Shown here: positions 52,762 to 64,000 of the stretch, in pieces | Position numbering within the stretch: position 1 is the first letter of the stretch | How the letters are laid out: each line of letters begins with the position of its first letter | Assembly (NCBI RefSeq): GCF_016767715.1 | Contig: NZ_CP050145.1 | Coordinates: forward strand, 2,976,001 to 3,040,000 | Direction: 5' to 3' | DNA: 64,000 bases | DNA from: Mycobacteroides chelonae | Lineage (GTDB): Bacteria; Actinomycetota; Actinomycetes; Mycobacteriales; Mycobacteriaceae | The notes under the pieces: model-generated | What the model was told of the DNA's origin: nothing | Databases searched by the model: none | The model's input: only the letters and a program-made list of their open reading frames with translations | Made by a program: the position numbers and the translations under genes

Positions 52762-53774
52762 CCGGCAATACACCCACCGGGCTGCCAGATTTCACGATGC
52801 TGCCCGATCTGGCGCTGCGGCCGCTCGGCGGCGCGGTGATCTGGGCCAACGACGACCTCTTCGCCGAGAAAGAGAACCTGATCAAGCCCGGGCCCGCCGA
52901 CTACCGGCCCGCGACCTTCGGGCACAAGGGACAGGTGTACGACGGATGGGAGACCCGGCGCCGGCGCGACCCCGCGGGCGAGCCCGGCCACGACTCCGCC
53001 ATCGTCCGGCTGGGCGTCCCCGGTGTGATCGCGGGCATCGTCGTCGACACCGCATGGTTCAAGGGCAACTACCCGCCGGAGATATCGGTCGATGCCGCCG
53101 AGATCGAGGGGTACCCACCCGCCGACGATATCGCGCGGAATACTCACTGGCACAGCATTATCGGACGCACCAAGGTCTACGGAGACAGCCGCAACGTCTT
53201 CGACGTCCACTCCACACAACGGTGGACACATGTGCGGTTGACCATGCACCCGGACGGCGGAGTCGCCCGATTGCGCGTGCATGGCCATGGCCGGCCCGAC
53301 CCGCGATTCCTTGACGCCGGGCAGTTCGACCTGGCCGCCATCGAGAACGGCGGCCTGGTGACCGATTGCTCCAACCGCTTCTACAGCTCACCGCAGAATC
53401 TGTTGTTCCCCGGCGTTGCCCGGGTGATGGGCGACGGATGGGAAACCGCACGCCGCCGCGACGATGCCAACGACTGGGTGCAGGTGCGGCTCGCCGGTGA
53501 AGGGGTACTGCGCCTGGCTGAGATCGACACCTCGTATTTCGTGGGCAACAGTCCCGGCGCCGCGGGGCTGCAAGGCCGGACCGCTCAGGGTGACTGGGTT
53601 CCGCTGCTGCCACGCACCCCGCTGCAGCCCGACACCCGGCACCGTTTCCTGCTGGAGAACCAGCAGCCCGTCACCGACGTGCGGCTGGACATCTACCCCG
53701 ACGGTGGGCTGGCGCGCTTACGCCTCTTCGGTGACCTCACAGCGGCAGGGCGGGCCTCCCTCGAAGACCGTTGA
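52758..53774 (+). CDS. alc: Allantoicase
   Basis: 338 aa; ATG overlaps the previous stop (ATGA). It has two jelly-roll repeats typical of allantoicase: GGAVIWANDDLFAEKENLI, YDGWETRRRR, then VDTAWFKGNYPPEISVD and TQRWTHVRLTMHPDGGVARL in the first. MGDGWETARRRDDANDW, DTSYFVGNSPGAA and VRLDIYPDGGLARLRLFG are in the second. It hydrolyses allantoate to ureidoglycolate and urea. No ureidoglycolate lyase or urease is in the window. Confidence 0.95.
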   Translation: MTGNTPTGLPDFTMLPDLALRPLGGAVIWANDDLFAEKENLIKPGPADYRPATFGHKGQVYDGWETRRRRDPAGEPGHDSAIVRLGVPGVIAGIVVDTAWFKGNYPPEISVDAAEIEGYPPADDIARNTHWHSIIGRTKVYGDSRNVFDVHSTQRWTHVRLTMHPDGGVARLRVHGHGRPDPRFLDAGQFDLAAIENGGLVTDCSNRFYSSPQNLLFPGVARVMGDGWETARRRDDANDWVQVRLAGEGVLRLAEIDTSYFVGNSPGAAGLQGRTAQGDWVPLLPRTPLQPDTRHRFLLENQQPVTDVRLDIYPDGGLARLRLFGDLTAAGRASLEDR

Positions 53775-53822
53775 CGGTCGCGCCTCGTGCGTCCCGGGGT
53801 GGCGCCAATAGACTCCTTCGAC

Positions 53823-54779
53823 GTGACCGAACGAGAGAAGACGGATTCCGCACCCACCAAGGACGCGGGGGCCGCCCTCGACGTGGAGGGCTCCGGTGTC
53901 CAACCCCCGGTGTCCGACCGGATACGCAGGGCTTTCTGGTGGCTGGAGCGCTTCGCACCGGCCATCGGATCCCGCTGGGCGGTCGAGCTGTGGTGCACCC
54001 CGCCGGTCATCGAGTCGAGTCTGCGCATGCCGCCCGGTGTGCCCCCCGGCGAACCGCTGGAGGCCCACTGGGACGGGCACCGTATTGCGGGTGAGTCATG
54101 GGGCGAGGGGCCGACGGTCTACCTGGTCCACGGCTGGGGCGGGCAGCGCACGCACCTCGGGATCTTCATCAAGCCTCTGCTGCAGGCCGGTTACCGCGTC
54201 ATCGCCTTCGACCTGCCCAGCCATAGCGAGTCCGCTGGGGGCGCGCTCGCACCGGGGCGCACCACGCTTATCGAGTGTGCGCAAGCGGTGGCGGCCGTCA
54301 TCAAGGAGCATGGGCCCGCCCACGCGGTGGTCGCCCACTCCCTGGGGGCCAACGCGACCACCTTCGCGGCCTCCTATGGCGCACCAGTGGGACGCTTGGT
54401 GTACCTGGCACCGATGGGCGATTTCCCCCTTTACTTGGACCTCTTCGCCGCACGCCACGGCTTCGGCAAGCGGATACGCGCCGGACTGCAGCGCCAGCTC
54501 GAGCGCCGTATCGAGATGACGCTGCCCGAAACCGAGTTGGTTCGCGTCGCGGCGGCCGCTGGGCATCCTCCGCTGCTGCTGATCCACGACCCCGACGACC
54601 CAGACACGCCGTACGCATCGAGCGAGCGGCTGGCGCAGTCATGGCCCGGTGCACGTTTCATGGCGACCAAGGGACTCGGGCGCCTGGCACACTTCCGGAT
54701 CCTGCGGCACCGCCCCGCGATCAACGCCGGTCTCGAATTCATCGGCCCCGCGACTGAACAGCAGCCAGCCGACGCCTAG
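53823..54779 (+). CDS. Alpha/beta hydrolase
   Basis: 318 aa from a GTG at 53823; an in-frame GTG at 53787 would add 12 residues. The hydrolase fold shows the oxyanion loop [13 protein letters not shown], the nucleophile elbow VAHSLGANA, an acid region [12 protein letters not shown] and the His in [10 protein letters not shown]. There is no signal peptide or membrane segment. It overlaps the end of the convergent NRPS gene by 4 bases, so no terminator separates them. The substrate is unknown. Confidence 0.85.
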   Translation: MTEREKTDSAPTKDAGAALDVEGSGVQPPVSDRIRRAFWWLERFAPAIGSRWAVELWCTPPVIESSLRMPPGVPPGEPLEAHWDGHRIAGESWGEGPTVYLVHGWGGQRTHLGIFIKPLLQAGYRVIAFDLPSHSESAGGALAPGRTTLIECAQAVAAVIKEHGPAHAVVAHSLGANATTFAASYGAPVGRLVYLAPMGDFPLYLDLFAARHGFGKRIRAGLQRQLERRIEMTLPETELVRVAAAAGHPPLLLIHDPDDPDTPYASSERLAQSWPGARFMATKGLGRLAHFRILRHRPAINAGLEFIGPATEQQPADA

Positions 54780-57700
54780 AGCATCCCGAGCAGCTCCATA
54801 TCGGTGACGTACTTGACGATGTTCGGCGCCCCGACCTGAGGAATGTCTCTCTCGGAGCCAATCTTGGCTTCCTGCACCGCGGCACGGAACCGATCGGCTG
54901 GGGCGAATGAACCTGTAGTCGGCACGATGGGACTGACCCGCTCGGGATCCTGCACCAGCGTCAGATACATCTGCAGCACCGAGTTTCGCCGGTGCTTCTC
55001 GGGCAGTGCGTGCAAGCCTGTCCCGAACCGCTGCAACCAGTCCTGGAAATCGTCGACACGCTCGATGGGGTACCCGGCCTCGATCAACCAGTCGACATAC
55101 TCGTCGAGACCGATGCCGTCATCATGCGGGTTCATCACGTGATAGGTCTGGAATCCGTCAACCACCTGAACACCCAAGGTGGTGATGGCCTCGGCAACGA
55201 ACTCCACGGGTAGCCCGTCGAAGTGCGCACGCCTCCGATTACCTTCAGCGTCAAGGCGATAGAACGACTTGGGCGCCAGGCCGGTGGTCACGATGCTCAG
55301 GATCATCTTGCTGAACACATCCGACGAGTTCAGCTGACCCGCATAGGTGGTGTCGGCCAGGATCATGTCGCAGCGGAAGACCCCGATCGGCAGTCCACAC
55401 AGATCATGGGCTTCTCGAAGCAGCACCTCGCCGGCCCACTTACTGCTGCCGTAGCCATTGGCGTACGTGTCCTTGATGACACGCGTGGCACAGATGTCAC
55501 GGATATCGGCGTCCTCGGTGAAGGCCACCTTTTTGACCGGATCACCCACATTGGCCGTCGACACGAAGGTGAACATCTTCAGCTTCGTGGTGAGGGCCAA
55601 CCGGATCAGCTCTGCGGTACCGGCCACGTTGGGCCCGAACAACTCGCCATAGGACAGGGCGCCACTGACGACGGCCGCCGAATCGACGATCACGTCAACG
55701 GTATCGGCCAGTCGCTGCCAGGTCTGCTCGGTCAAACCGAGGTCTACTTCACCCTTATCACCGGCGATGACCTCCAAATGGTCTTCGGCCAGTTCATGGA
55801 AGTGCCGCAACAGTTCCGGGTCGCCGCTGTCGAAGATCTGTTCCAGGCGGCGGCGGGCCTCCTCATCCGACGAGGCCCGCACCAAGCAGATCAGCTTGCC
55901 GTCGAGCAATTCCAGCTTTTCGAGCCATTGCAGCACCAGGTAGCGACCGAGGAAGCCCGTCGCCCCGGTCAGCAGGACGGTGCGCGCCTCCCCACTGGGA
56001 TTCGGCAATATCGTTGCGTTGCTGAGGGTTTCCGCGTCGATGAACTTGTCCAGCGTCAGATCCGCGGCACGCACCTCGGCGACCTCGGAGCCGTGTACCG
56101 CCACATAGCGCGGGTCACTGGCATGCTTGTCCAGTTGTCCGCTCAGGCTGCTCACCGTGGGGGTGTCGAAGAGCGCGCGCACCGTCAGGTGGGTGTTCAT
56201 CGACTTGTTGATGGCGGCGATCAGGCGCATGGCCGACAGCGAGTCTCCGCCCAGATCGAAGAACGACTCGTCGACGCCCACCCGTTCCAGACCGAGCACG
56301 TCGGCATACAGGCCGGCCAGGGCTTCCTCGACCGGATTGGACGGGGCCCGGTACTGGGTTTCCTGATACTGCGGCTCCGGCAACGCACGGGTGTCGAGCT
56401 TTCCGTTGACCGTCAACGGCAAAGCGTCGATGACCACAATCGCCGCGGGGACCATGTAGGCCGGTATCCGTTCGGCCAGTGCGGCTCGTGCCTGGGCCGG
56501 CTCGACGGTCCCGGTGACGTATCCGACGAGTCGCTTATCGCCCGGGCGGTCCTCACGCACGATCACCACTGCCTGCTCGATGCCCTCGAGATCGGCTAGC
56601 GCGGTCTGGATCTCGCCGAGCTCGATGCGATAACCGCGGATCTTCACCTGATCATCGGCACGCCCCATGTAGTGCAGTTGCCCGTCGGTACCCCACCGCA
56701 CCAAATCCCCGGTGCGATACATACGCAGTCCTTCTTGGCCCGCGAATGGGCATGCCACAAAACGCGATGCGGTTAGCCCGGACCGGTGCAGATACCCGGC
56801 CCCCAGCCCGTGGCCCGCGATATACAGCTCCCCGACCACCCCTATCGGAACCCGTCGCATCGAGGTGTCCAGCACGAACAGCGCCGCGCCGGCGACCGGC
56901 ACACCGATCGCCGGTGTGCCGGAGCCAGCGGCCAGGGGCGGACTCACTGTCACGCACAGTGTGGACTCGGTGGGGCCGTAGGCATTGACCATCAACCGTC
57001 CGGGCGCCCACCGGTCCACCATCTCCGCAGAGCATGCTTCGGCAGCCACCACCAGGGCCATGCCCTCCAGCGCCTCCGGAGACAGTGCTGCCGCCGCGGA
57101 CGGCGTTTGGTGCAAGACCGTGACGCGCTCCGTAACCAGGAATTCCTGGAAGTCTTCCGGGACCAACGATTCGGGTACCACCACGAGGCTGCCACCGTGC
57201 AGCAGCGGACCCCAGATCTCTTCCACCGAGGCATCAAAGGCATACGAGTACCACTGAGACCACACCTGCCCCGGCCCCGACGGCACACCAAGGTGCTCAT
57301 ACCCCAGCACTTGTGTCACGTTGTGGTGAGTTGTCGCCACGCCCTTGGGAATACCGGTGGTACCCGAGGTGTACACGATGTGCGCGATGTCATCGGGGGC
57401 AGGCCCCGCCAGGGCGGTGCCAGGCTGGGTGTTCACTGCGGAGCCGCTGACATCGATGATCGGCAGCGTGTACCCGTGCAGACGTGAGCGCAGTGCCGCA
57501 CTGGTTATCGCGGCGATCGGACGCGCATCGTTGATCATGAATTCGATGCGCGAATCGGGAACTGCGGGAGCGATCGGCAGATACGCCGCCCCGCTCTTGA
57601 GTACCGACAGAATCGCGACGATCGCCTCACCACGGCGTTCGGAGAGCAACGCCACGCACTGACCCGGTCCCGCACCGTGCTCAACGAGCAGGTGCGCCAA

Positions 57701-60700
57701 ACGATTCGATTCATCATCGAGCTCGCGGTAGGTCCACGACCGCTGTCCGCATCTCATCGCGATCGCCGCTGGATTGCGAACCACCTGCGCTGCGAACAGT
57801 TCCGGTATCGACGTCGGTGTTACCGGAGCAGAGAGCACCGCGCGGTTGCCCAGATCATCGAGCCGGGCACCTTCGGCGGCATCGAGCACATCCACCGCCG
57901 ACAACCGCTGCGAAGGATCTGCCGCGACAGCCTCAAGCACCCGCCGCAGCCGTGCCATCAGCGACTGCACACTCTCCACATCGAAGACGTCGGTGCGGAA
58001 CTCGACCGCACCACCGATCCCGGCAGGTGCGCCGGTGTCGGTGAAATGCTCACCCAGAGAGAACGTCAGGTCCATCCGAGCGGTGTTGGTGTGCACCGGT
58101 ATCTGCGTGATCCGCAGATCGCCCAGCGCCAATGCCGCGGCATCCTGCCCGGGAAGGTTCTGCCAGGTCAACCCGACCTGAACAAGTGGATGACTACTGC
58201 GGGACCGGATGGGGTTGAGCCGCTCCACCAGCACCTCGAAGGGCACGTCCTGGTGTTCGAGCGCACCCAGACTGCGAGCGCGGACCTGTGTCAGCAGATC
58301 CGCGAACGTGGGGTCACCGCCGGCATCGACCCGCAGCACCAACGTGTTGACGAAGAAACCGACCAGCTCGTCGAGCGCCGGCTCATCACGCCCGGCGACC
58401 GCGAACCCCACCGCCACATCGGAGGTGGCGCCGATCTTGGACAGCAGCACCGCCAGTGCCGCCTGGATCACCATGAAGCTGGTCGCTCCATGCGCACGTG
58501 CCAATGCACGCACTCCCTGCTGCAGCTCTTCCGGCCAGTCCAGATCCACACTGGCGCCGCGGTAATCGGCGACGGCTGGGTAGGGCCGGTCGGTGGGCAG
58601 CGAGAGATGTTCAGGCATCCCGGCCAGCGCATCCTGCCAATAGGCGACCTGGGTGGCGATGGCGCTCCCGCTGTCTTCGAGATCGCCCAGCTGATCCCGT
58701 TGCCACAGCGTGTAATCGGCATACTGCACCGGCAACGGCGCCCAGTCGGGTGCATGTCCCCCGCACCGGCTGGCATAGGCCACGGTCAGATCGCGCATGA
58801 GCGGGGCCACCGACCAGCCGTCGGCGGCGATGTGATGCACCGTGGCCACCAGCACGTGCTCGCCGTCGGACACCGCGAAAAGCTGCGCATACAGCGGTAT
58901 CTCGGCCGCGAGATCGAACGTGTGACGCGCCACGGCGCCGATCGCGTCATCCAGCTGCGCGGGCAGCCATGCGCTGGCGTCGACGACATCCCAGCCGAAT
59001 TCCACGCTCTCGGGTGGCAGCACCTGCTGGTACGGCACGCCGTCCTCATCGCGGAACACGGTGCGCAGCGATTCGTGGCGGCTCACTACATCGGACAACG
59101 CCGCACCCAATGCGTCCAAGTCCAGCTGCCCGCTCAGCCGCAGCGCGACCGCCATGTTGTACACCGGTGAAGCACCGTGCAATTGGTCAAGGAACCACAA
59201 CCGCCGCTGCGAGAACGACAGCGGAACGACCGCGGGACGCGGTACCGACACCAACGGCGCGCGGCCGCCCGATTCGGTGCGCAGGCCCGGAGCCAGCTGG
59301 GCGATCGTGGGGGTATCGAAAAGAGCACGCACGGTCAGGTGCGTGTTCATCGACTTGTTGATGGCCGCGATCAAACGCATCGCCGACAGCGAGTCCCCGC
59401 CCAGATCGAAGAACGAATCGTCGACGCCCACGCGTACCAGACCGAGCACCTGCGCATAGATATCGGCCAGGATCTCCTCGACCGCGTTGGACGGGGCCCG
59501 GTATTGGGTTTCCTGATACTGCGGCTCCGGGAGGGCGCGGGTGTCGAGTTTTCCATTGACCGTCAACGGCAAAGCGTCTACCGCCACGATCGCGGCCGGC
59601 ACCATGTACGGCGGCAGGCGCTCACCCAGCACCACACGCGCGCCGGCGGTATCGACCAGTCCGGCTACCGACTCGGTGACGTAACCGACCAAACGCTTAT
59701 CGCCCGGCCGATCCTCGCGCACGATCACCACCGCCTGGTCGACACCTACGACGTCGGCAAGGGCCGCCTGGATCTCGCCGAGTTCGATGCGATAGCCGCG
59801 GATCTTGACCTGCGCATCAGCGCGGCCCAGGTACTGCAGGTTTCCATCGGCACGCCACCGCACCAAATCGCCAGTGCGGTACATACGCTGGCCCGGGCCG
59901 CCGAAGGGGCACGCCACAAACCGCGAGGCGGTCAACGACGAGCGGCTCACATAACCGAGTCCAAGGCCGAGCCCCGACACATACAACTCGCCGACCACAC
60001 CGACCGGCACCGGCCGCAGCCAGGCATCGAGCACAAACAGTGCGGCTCCGGGCACCGGGCCACCGATCGTCGGCGTCCCAGAACCCGCGGCCAACGGCTT
60101 GCTGACCGTCACGCACATCGTGGTCTCGGTGGGCCCGTAGGCGTTCGTCATCACTCGCCCTGGTGCCCAACGATCCACCAGCTCGGCCGAACATGCCTCG
60201 GCGGCCACCACCAGTGCCACCGAATCGAGTGCCTCCACGGACAGCGCCGACACCGCCGACGGGGTCTGGTGCAGCACGGTGACATGTTCGTCAATCAGCA
60301 AGGCCTGGAACTCATCCGGACCGATCGACTCCGGTATGACCAGTAGCCGCGAACCGTGGAACAGCGCACCCCAGATCTCTTCCACCGAGGCATCAAAGGC
60401 GTACGAGTACCACTGAGACCACACCTGCCCCGGCCCCGACGGCAAACCGACGTGCAACGACTCCAACAACTGCGTGACGTTGTGGTGAGTTGTCGCCACT
60501 CCCTTGGGAATACCCGTAGTGCCCGAGGTGTAGATGACATGCGCGACGTCGTCAGAGGCGGGCGACGGCAGCGATGCATCGGACTGTTCGCCGATCACCG
60601 GGTCATCGACGTCGACGACCACGACATTCTGCGCCGCGAACCGGCTCGCCAATTCGGCAGTGGTAACCACGGCCACCGGCCCCGCATCGCCGATCACGAA

Positions 60701-63700
60701 ATCGATCCGGGCGTCGGGCACCGCCGGGTCAATCGGCACGTATGCCGCCCCGGTCTTGAGCACCGCCAAGATCGCGATGATGCCCTGCGCCGAGCGCGGG
60801 AACATCACCGCAACGCACCGGCCTGGGCCAGCACCTAAGCCAATCAGATAGTGCGCCAGCTGATTCGAATCCCGATCAATCTCACCGTACGTCCACGACC
60901 GGCCTCTGCAGGTCAGCGCGGCCGCATCGGAGGTCCGCGCCACCTGTCCCGCGAACAACGCCGGAATCGACGTCCCCGTCGCCGGGCGGAGCAGCACTGC
61001 CCGGTTGCCCATCGCGTCCAGACGTTCACGCTCGTCGGCTCCCAGCACGTCCACCGCGGACAATCTCTGCGATGGATCGGCGGCCATTGCCGCCAAGACG
61101 AGTTCGAGTCGGCGAACCAAGATCTCGGCGCTCGCGGCATCGAACACTTCGGTGTCATGTTCGATGGTCAGCGCCAGTTCCCGACCGGGTGTCACCTGTA
61201 GTGCCAGCGGGTAGTGGGTGGCTTCCCGGCTGGAGAACCCCGCGATGGCCAATTCGCCTGTCCCCATGATCGTCTCGAATGCCGCCGGGTCGATCGGGTA
61301 GTTCTCGTAGACGAACAAGGTGTCGAAGAGCTGGTCCTGCCCGGTGACGCGGTGAATCTCGGGAAGCGCGACGTGTTGGTGGTCCAGGGTGCGATTGGAC
61401 TGGCTCTGCAGCTGCTCCAGCAGCCCGGCGGTGGTGGTGGTCGCGGTAATGCGTGCGCGCACCGGGACCGTGTTGATCAACAGGCCCACCATCGATTCCG
61501 CGCCTGCCACCTCGGCAGGACGGCCGGAGACGGCGGCCCCGAATGCCACGTCGTGCTGGCCGGTCAACCAGACCAGCAGCTGCGCCCAGCCTGCCTGCAG
61601 GACGGTGTTGACGGTGGTGTGATGTGTGCGTGCAAGGTCGGTCAGTGCGCGCGTGGCCGGCTCGGACAGTCGCAGTGATTGAGTCTCGCGGCGCCCCGAT
61701 CCCAGCTTGTGCGACGGGCCCACCAGCGCGGGCGTCTCGAACCCGGCCAGCGCGTCCTGCCACGCGGCGAGTGCGGCGTCATGATCCTGTTCGGTCAGCC
61801 ATGTCACGAACCTGCGGAATGGGACGGCCGGCGGCAGCGCGTGCCCGCCCAGAGTCGCGAAGACCTCTTGCAACAGGATGGGCAACGACCAACCGTCGAG
61901 CACACTGTGGTGGCTGGTGAGCACAAAGCGGTGTTGGTCGTGTCCGATCCGGATCAACGCCACCCGGAACAGGGGCGGGCTGGTCAGATCGCAGACCGCT
62001 GCGCGTTCGGCCGCACACACCTGATCGATCTGGTCGTCGATATCGATCCCGCCAAGTTCTATGTACTGCCAAGGGGTTTCAGGATCGGCGGGGATGATCT
62101 GCACCGGCGGATCGAACTGTGGGTGGAAGCGGGCCGCGAGGTTGGGATGTCGGGCGATGACCGTATCCACCGCGTCGCGCAGCCCCTGCGCATCGAGCGC
62201 ACCCGCAAGAGTGAGGTCCAGTTGCACCGCATACACATCATCGCTGTTGGCATGGGCGGTGGCATGGAAGAGCAACCCCTGCTGCAGCGGCGTCAGCGGC
62301 AGCACATCGGCAACTCGGTGCTGGCGCTCCAGCTCGTCGATCTGATGTTGAGTGAGGGATGCGGGCAGGATATCGGTCGGCGTCAATCCCCCTCCGCCGC
62401 AACGCACATGTGCGCAGATACCTGTCAGCGCCTCGATCCAGAGCTGGCTCAATCGGCCGATCTGCGCATCGTCCATCGAGGACACCCAGGTCCAGTTGGC
62501 CTGCAGACGAGGCTCGGTGCCGGTGCCCGTTTCCCAAACACCCGCGTTCAGGGTCACGGTATGAGCCAATGCCAGCGGCACAGCAGCGGTCACCGCGGCC
62601 GCAGCGACGGCGTCGGTGCTCGGCAGCCACAGCTCGCCGCCCTGATCGCCGACACCGCCCAGACGCCCCAGGTAGTTGAACCCGATAACCGGTTCTGCCC
62701 CAGCGAGATCCACCTCGGGGTTCAGGTATCGCAGCAGACCGTAGGTGATGCCGTCGGGCAGCGCACGCAGCTGCTCCTTGGCTGCCTTGATCACCGCACC
62801 CAACGCGGCATCGCCGGCGCTCACCTGCACCCAGTCCAGCCTGCCAAGGCTCAGGGCCACCGGGTATTTACTGGTGAACCACCCGACAGTGCGCGACAGA
62901 TCGACCCGTGCGGTCACACTGGGATCCAAGTCCTCCTGGCGCCCATGGCCTTCCACGTCGATACCGACCGGCGCACCGGTGTTACCCGTCAGCTGCGCGA
63001 CTGCCAGCCCGAACGCGATCAACAAGATGTCGCCCACCCCGGCGTGGAACGCCGCAGGGGCCTCACCCAGCAAGATGCGGGTGGTGTCGGCGTCCAGAGA
63101 CACCGACATCGTGTGGGCGGTCGCGTAGGTATCAACCTCCGGCTGCACGGCAGGCAGCAGCGCAGGGGTCGTCTGCACCCTCGTCCACGCCTCGGCATGT
63201 CCAGCCACCTCGGTGGTGCGCGCGTGCCGATCGATCAGCGCCGCCCACCGGGCGAAGGACGTGCCAGTCGACGGTAGAGCCACCGGTTGCCCGGCGTGAT
63301 GCTGAGCCCAACCGATATTGATGTCTTCCAGCAGGATTCGCCAAGACACTCCGTCCACGGCGAGGTGGTGCACAACCAATGCCAGCTGCGCTGTGGAGCG
63401 CACCCACAGTGCGCTCAGCATCGTCCCGGTGGCCGGATTCAGCCGGTCTCGGGCCTGCAACAATGCCTCGTCGGACAAGGCGTCCACGCAGCGCAGGCAG
63501 TCGCGCGCGTCCACCGCCCCCGCCTCGGGGACTGTCAATGACCACTCATCCGCACCGGTGTCCTCGGCACGCAGCCGCAACATCGCGTGGTGGTCCAGTA
63601 GCGCTTGCAGCACCACCGTCACATCGGCTTCGGTCACCGCGGCCGGGACCGACACGACCATTGTCTGATTGAAGTGGCCGGTTTCACCCTGCACGCCCTG

Positions 63701-64000
63701 CAGCCATCGCATGACCGGCGTCGCGAGCACCTCGCCCACCCCGTCATCGGCCGCATCCTCATCCCCGGTGACCAGGGTGGCCACGCGGGCCAGCCGTGCC
63801 ACGGTCTGCTCGACGAAGACATCGCGCGGTCGGCACAGCACCCCGGCAGCTCGTGCACGCGACACCACCTGCATCGACATGATGCTGTCTCCGCCGAGAT
63901 CGAAGAACGAATCGTCCACGCCGACCCGCGGGAGCCCGAGGACCTGTGCGTAGATAGCAGCGAGCGTCAGCTCGACCTCGTCTGATGGTGCTCGGTACGC
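54776..64000 (-). CDS. Non-ribosomal peptide synthetase with terminal thioester reductase (5' end off window)
   Basis: At least 3,074 aa; the frame is open through the right edge. Domains from the N-terminal side, by nucleotide: carrier ([11 protein letters not shown], near 63890); epimerization ([13 protein letters not shown] near 63365, FNYLGR near 62680); condensation after an epimerized residue ([10 protein letters not shown] near 61900); adenylation (about 60990-59530); carrier (Ser near 59390); condensation (HHIAADGWS near 58825); adenylation (57860-56400); carrier (Ser near 56240); and reductase with GATGFLG near 55960 and YGSSK near 55445. The reductase should release the peptide as an aldehyde or alcohol. 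Both adenylation pockets read almost the same (D-A-E-H-V-A-A-M/L-C by hand alignment). Paralogous stretches between modules are near-identical. Confidence 0.95.
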   Translation of the reverse strand, partial: AYRAPSDEVELTLAAIYAQVLGLPRVGVDDSFFDLGGDSIMSMQVVSRARAAGVLCRPRDVFVEQTVARLARVATLVTGDEDAADDGVGEVLATPVMRWLQGVQGETGHFNQTMVVSVPAAVTEADVTVVLQALLDHHAMLRLRAEDTGADEWSLTVPEAGAVDARDCLRCVDALSDEALLQARDRLNPATGTMLSALWVRSTAQLALVVHHLAVDGVSWRILLEDINIGWAQHHAGQPVALPSTGTSFARWAALIDRHARTTEVAGHAEAWTRVQTTPALLPAVQPEVDTYATAHTMSVSLDADTTRILLGEAPAAFHAGVGDILLIAFGLAVAQLTGNTGAPVGIDVEGHGRQEDLDPSVTARVDLSRTVGWFTSKYPVALSLGRLDWVQVSAGDAALGAVIKAAKEQLRALPDGITYGLLRYLNPEVDLAGAEPVIGFNYLGRLGGVGDQGGELWLPSTDAVAAAAVTAAVPLALAHTVTLNAGVWETGTGTEPRLQANWTWVSSMDDAQIGRLSQLWIEALTGICAHVRCGGGGLTPTDILPASLTQHQIDELERQHRVADVLPLTPLQQGLLFHATAHANSDDVYAVQLDLTLAGALDAQGLRDAVDTVIARHPNLAARFHPQFDPPVQIIPADPETPWQYIELGGIDIDDQIDQVCAAERAAVCDLTSPPLFRVALIRIGHDQHRFVLTSHHSVLDGWSLPILLQEVFATLGGHALPPAVPFRRFVTWLTEQDHDAALAAWQDALAGFETPALVGPSHKLGSGRRETQSLRLSEPATRALTDLARTHHTTVNTVLQAGWAQLLVWLTGQHDVAFGAAVSGRPAEVAGAESMVGLLINTVPVRARITATTTTAGLLEQLQSQSNRTLDHQHVALPEIHRVTGQDQLFDTLFVYENYPIDPAAFETIMGTGELAIAGFSSREATHYPLALQVTPGRELALTIEHDTEVFDAASAEILVRRLELVLAAMAADPSQRLSAVDVLGADERERLDAMGNRAVLLRPATGTSIPALFAGQVARTSDAAALTCRGRSWTYGEIDRDSNQLAHYLIGLGAGPGRCVAVMFPRSAQGIIAILAVLKTGAAYVPIDPAVPDARIDFVIGDAGPVAVVTTAELASRFAAQNVVVVDVDDPVIGEQSDASLPSPASDDVAHVIYTSGTTGIPKGVATTHHNVTQLLESLHVGLPSGPGQVWSQWYSYAFDASVEEIWGALFHGSRLLVIPESIGPDEFQALLIDEHVTVLHQTPSAVSALSVEALDSVALVVAAEACSAELVDRWAPGRVMTNAYGPTETTMCVTVSKPLAAGSGTPTIGGPVPGAALFVLDAWLRPVPVGVVGELYVSGLGLGLGYVSRSSLTASRFVACPFGGPGQRMYRTGDLVRWRADGNLQYLGRADAQVKIRGYRIELGEIQAALADVVGVDQAVVIVREDRPGDKRLVGYVTESVAGLVDTAGARVVLGERLPPYMVPAAIVAVDALPLTVNGKLDTRALPEPQYQETQYRAPSNAVEEILADIYAQVLGLVRVGVDDSFFDLGGDSLSAMRLIAAINKSMNTHLTVRALFDTPTIAQLAPGLRTESGGRAPLVSVPRPAVVPLSFSQRRLWFLDQLHGASPVYNMAVALRLSGQLDLDALGAALSDVVSRHESLRTVFRDEDGVPYQQVLPPESVEFGWDVVDASAWLPAQLDDAIGAVARHTFDLAAEIPLYAQLFAVSDGEHVLVATVHHIAADGWSVAPLMRDLTVAYASRCGGHAPDWAPLPVQYADYTLWQRDQLGDLEDSGSAIATQVAYWQDALAGMPEHLSLPTDRPYPAVADYRGASVDLDWPEELQQGVRALARAHGATSFMVIQAALAVLLSKIGATSDVAVGFAVAGRDEPALDELVGFFVNTLVLRVDAGGDPTFADLLTQVRARSLGALEHQDVPFEVLVERLNPIRSRSSHPLVQVGLTWQNLPGQDAAALALGDLRITQIPVHTNTARMDLTFSLGEHFTDTGAPAGIGGAVEFRTDVFDVESVQSLMARLRRVLEAVAADPSQRLSAVDVLDAAEGARLDDLGNRAVLSAPVTPTSIPELFAAQVVRNPAAIAMRCGQRSWTYRELDDESNRLAHLLVEHGAGPGQCVALLSERRGEAIVAILSVLKSGAAYLPIAPAVPDSRIEFMINDARPIAAITSAALRSRLHGYTLPIIDVSGSAVNTQPGTALAGPAPDDIAHIVYTSGTTGIPKGVATTHHNVTQVLGYEHLGVPSGPGQVWSQWYSYAFDASVEEIWGPLLHGGSLVVVPESLVPEDFQEFLVTERVTVLHQTPSAAAALSPEALEGMALVVAAEACSAEMVDRWAPGRLMVNAYGPTESTLCVTVSPPLAAGSGTPAIGVPVAGAALFVLDTSMRRVPIGVVGELYIAGHGLGAGYLHRSGLTASRFVACPFAGQEGLRMYRTGDLVRWGTDGQLHYMGRADDQVKIRGYRIELGEIQTALADLEGIEQAVVIVREDRPGDKRLVGYVTGTVEPAQARAALAERIPAYMVPAAIVVIDALPLTVNGKLDTRALPEPQYQETQYRAPSNPVEEALAGLYADVLGLERVGVDESFFDLGGDSLSAMRLIAAINKSMNTHLTVRALFDTPTVSSLSGQLDKHASDPRYVAVHGSEVAEVRAADLTLDKFIDAETLSNATILPNPSGEARTVLLTGATGFLGRYLVLQWLEKLELLDGKLICLVRASSDEEARRRLEQIFDSGDPELLRHFHELAEDHLEVIAGDKGEVDLGLTEQTWQRLADTVDVIVDSAAVVSGALSYGELFGPNVAGTAELIRLALTTKLKMFTFVSTANVGDPVKKVAFTEDADIRDICATRVIKDTYANGYGSSKWAGEVLLREAHDLCGLPIGVFRCDMILADTTYAGQLNSSDVFSKMILSIVTTGLAPKSFYRLDAEGNRRRAHFDGLPVEFVAEAITTLGVQVVDGFQTYHVMNPHDDGIGLDEYVDWLIEAGYPIERVDDFQDWLQRFGTGLHALPEKHRRNSVLQMYLTLVQDPERVSPIVPTTGSFAPADRFRAAVQEAKIGSERDIPQVGAPNIVKYVTDMELLGML

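Noticed and set aside
55223..63277. Several plus-strand open frames of 390-530 codons opposite the NRPS
   Set aside because: They are shadows of the NRPS reading frame; their translations are Arg/Gly/His-rich with no domain.
54776..64000. Identification as the glycopeptidolipid synthetase Mps2
   Set aside because: Mps2 needs an epimerization domain between its last two modules (D-Ala then alaninol); here those modules are joined without one, the pocket codes do not look like Ala, and no mbtH/gap-type neighbours are visible.
1..64000. CRISPR arrays
   Set aside because: No regularly spaced short direct repeats were seen; the only repeats are module duplications, the tRNA copy and the hydrolase duplication.

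Overview
The window looks like a chromosome segment of a rapidly growing mycobacterium, most likely of the Mycobacteroides abscessus/chelonae group. The evidence is high GC content, an MspA-family porin, a PknH-type sensor-domain lipoprotein, an F420-type luciferase-like oxidoreductase, frequent GTG starts and a large reductase-terminated NRPS. Species was not determined. Only gene content and motifs were read; no database search was possible.

Layout. 1-2.5 kb: an M19 dipeptidase (cut by the left edge) and a class II aldolase/adducin protein, divergent from a TetR regulator; a near-identical 15-base operator lies at both promoters. 2.5-8.6 kb: a membrane GGDEF protein, a PhaC-like alpha/beta hydrolase, a DPP-IV/S9 peptidase and a CPBP membrane protease. 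8.7-29.7 kb: a probable genomic island. One end is an intact tRNA-Val(CAC); the other is a direct-repeat copy of that tRNA's 3' half. No integrase remains. Inside are (a) a four-gene secreted/membrane operon (MspA-like porin, a protein with a degenerate phospholipase-A2-like end, a protein with an intact prokaryotic PLA2 motif, and a membrane protein with a Cys-rich tail); (b) an MmyB-type XRE regulator and a membrane protein; (c) an eleven-gene co-directional operon, with mostly overlapping or tightly spaced genes (two DJ-1/PfpI proteins around a TPP enzyme, AGE-type epimerase, GlgX, LLM oxidoreductase, SnoaL-like proteins, GMC oxidoreductase, ABM and VOC proteins), which I could not assign to a known pathway; (d) a 70-aa protein paired with a 422-aa protein; (e) a decayed copy of the alpha/beta hydrolase at 3.9 kb. 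29.7-30.2 kb: four tRNA genes. 30.3-34 kb: a nitrilase-family gene with a probable frameshift, two small mycobacterial proteins, a lipoprotein and an aldo/keto reductase.

34-54 kb is a large purine-catabolism locus. Guanine deaminase and 8-oxoguanine deaminase feed xanthine dehydrogenase (fused Fe-S/Mo subunit plus a FAD subunit, with XdhC and a MocA-like maturation protein). Uricase, hydroxyisourate hydrolase and OHCU decarboxylase follow, then allantoin racemase, PuuE-type allantoinase and allantoicase. A malate-synthase-like aldolase overlaps allantoicase and may consume glyoxylate. Uptake is served by an NCS2 permease fused to an OHCU-decarboxylase-like domain, an NCS1 permease and a DctA-type carrier; a GntR/FCD protein probably regulates the locus. 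No ureidoglycolate lyase was seen.

54.8-64 kb holds the 3' part of an NRPS gene on the minus strand (T-E-C-A-T-C-A-T-R in the visible part). It ends in a thioester reductase and runs off the right edge.
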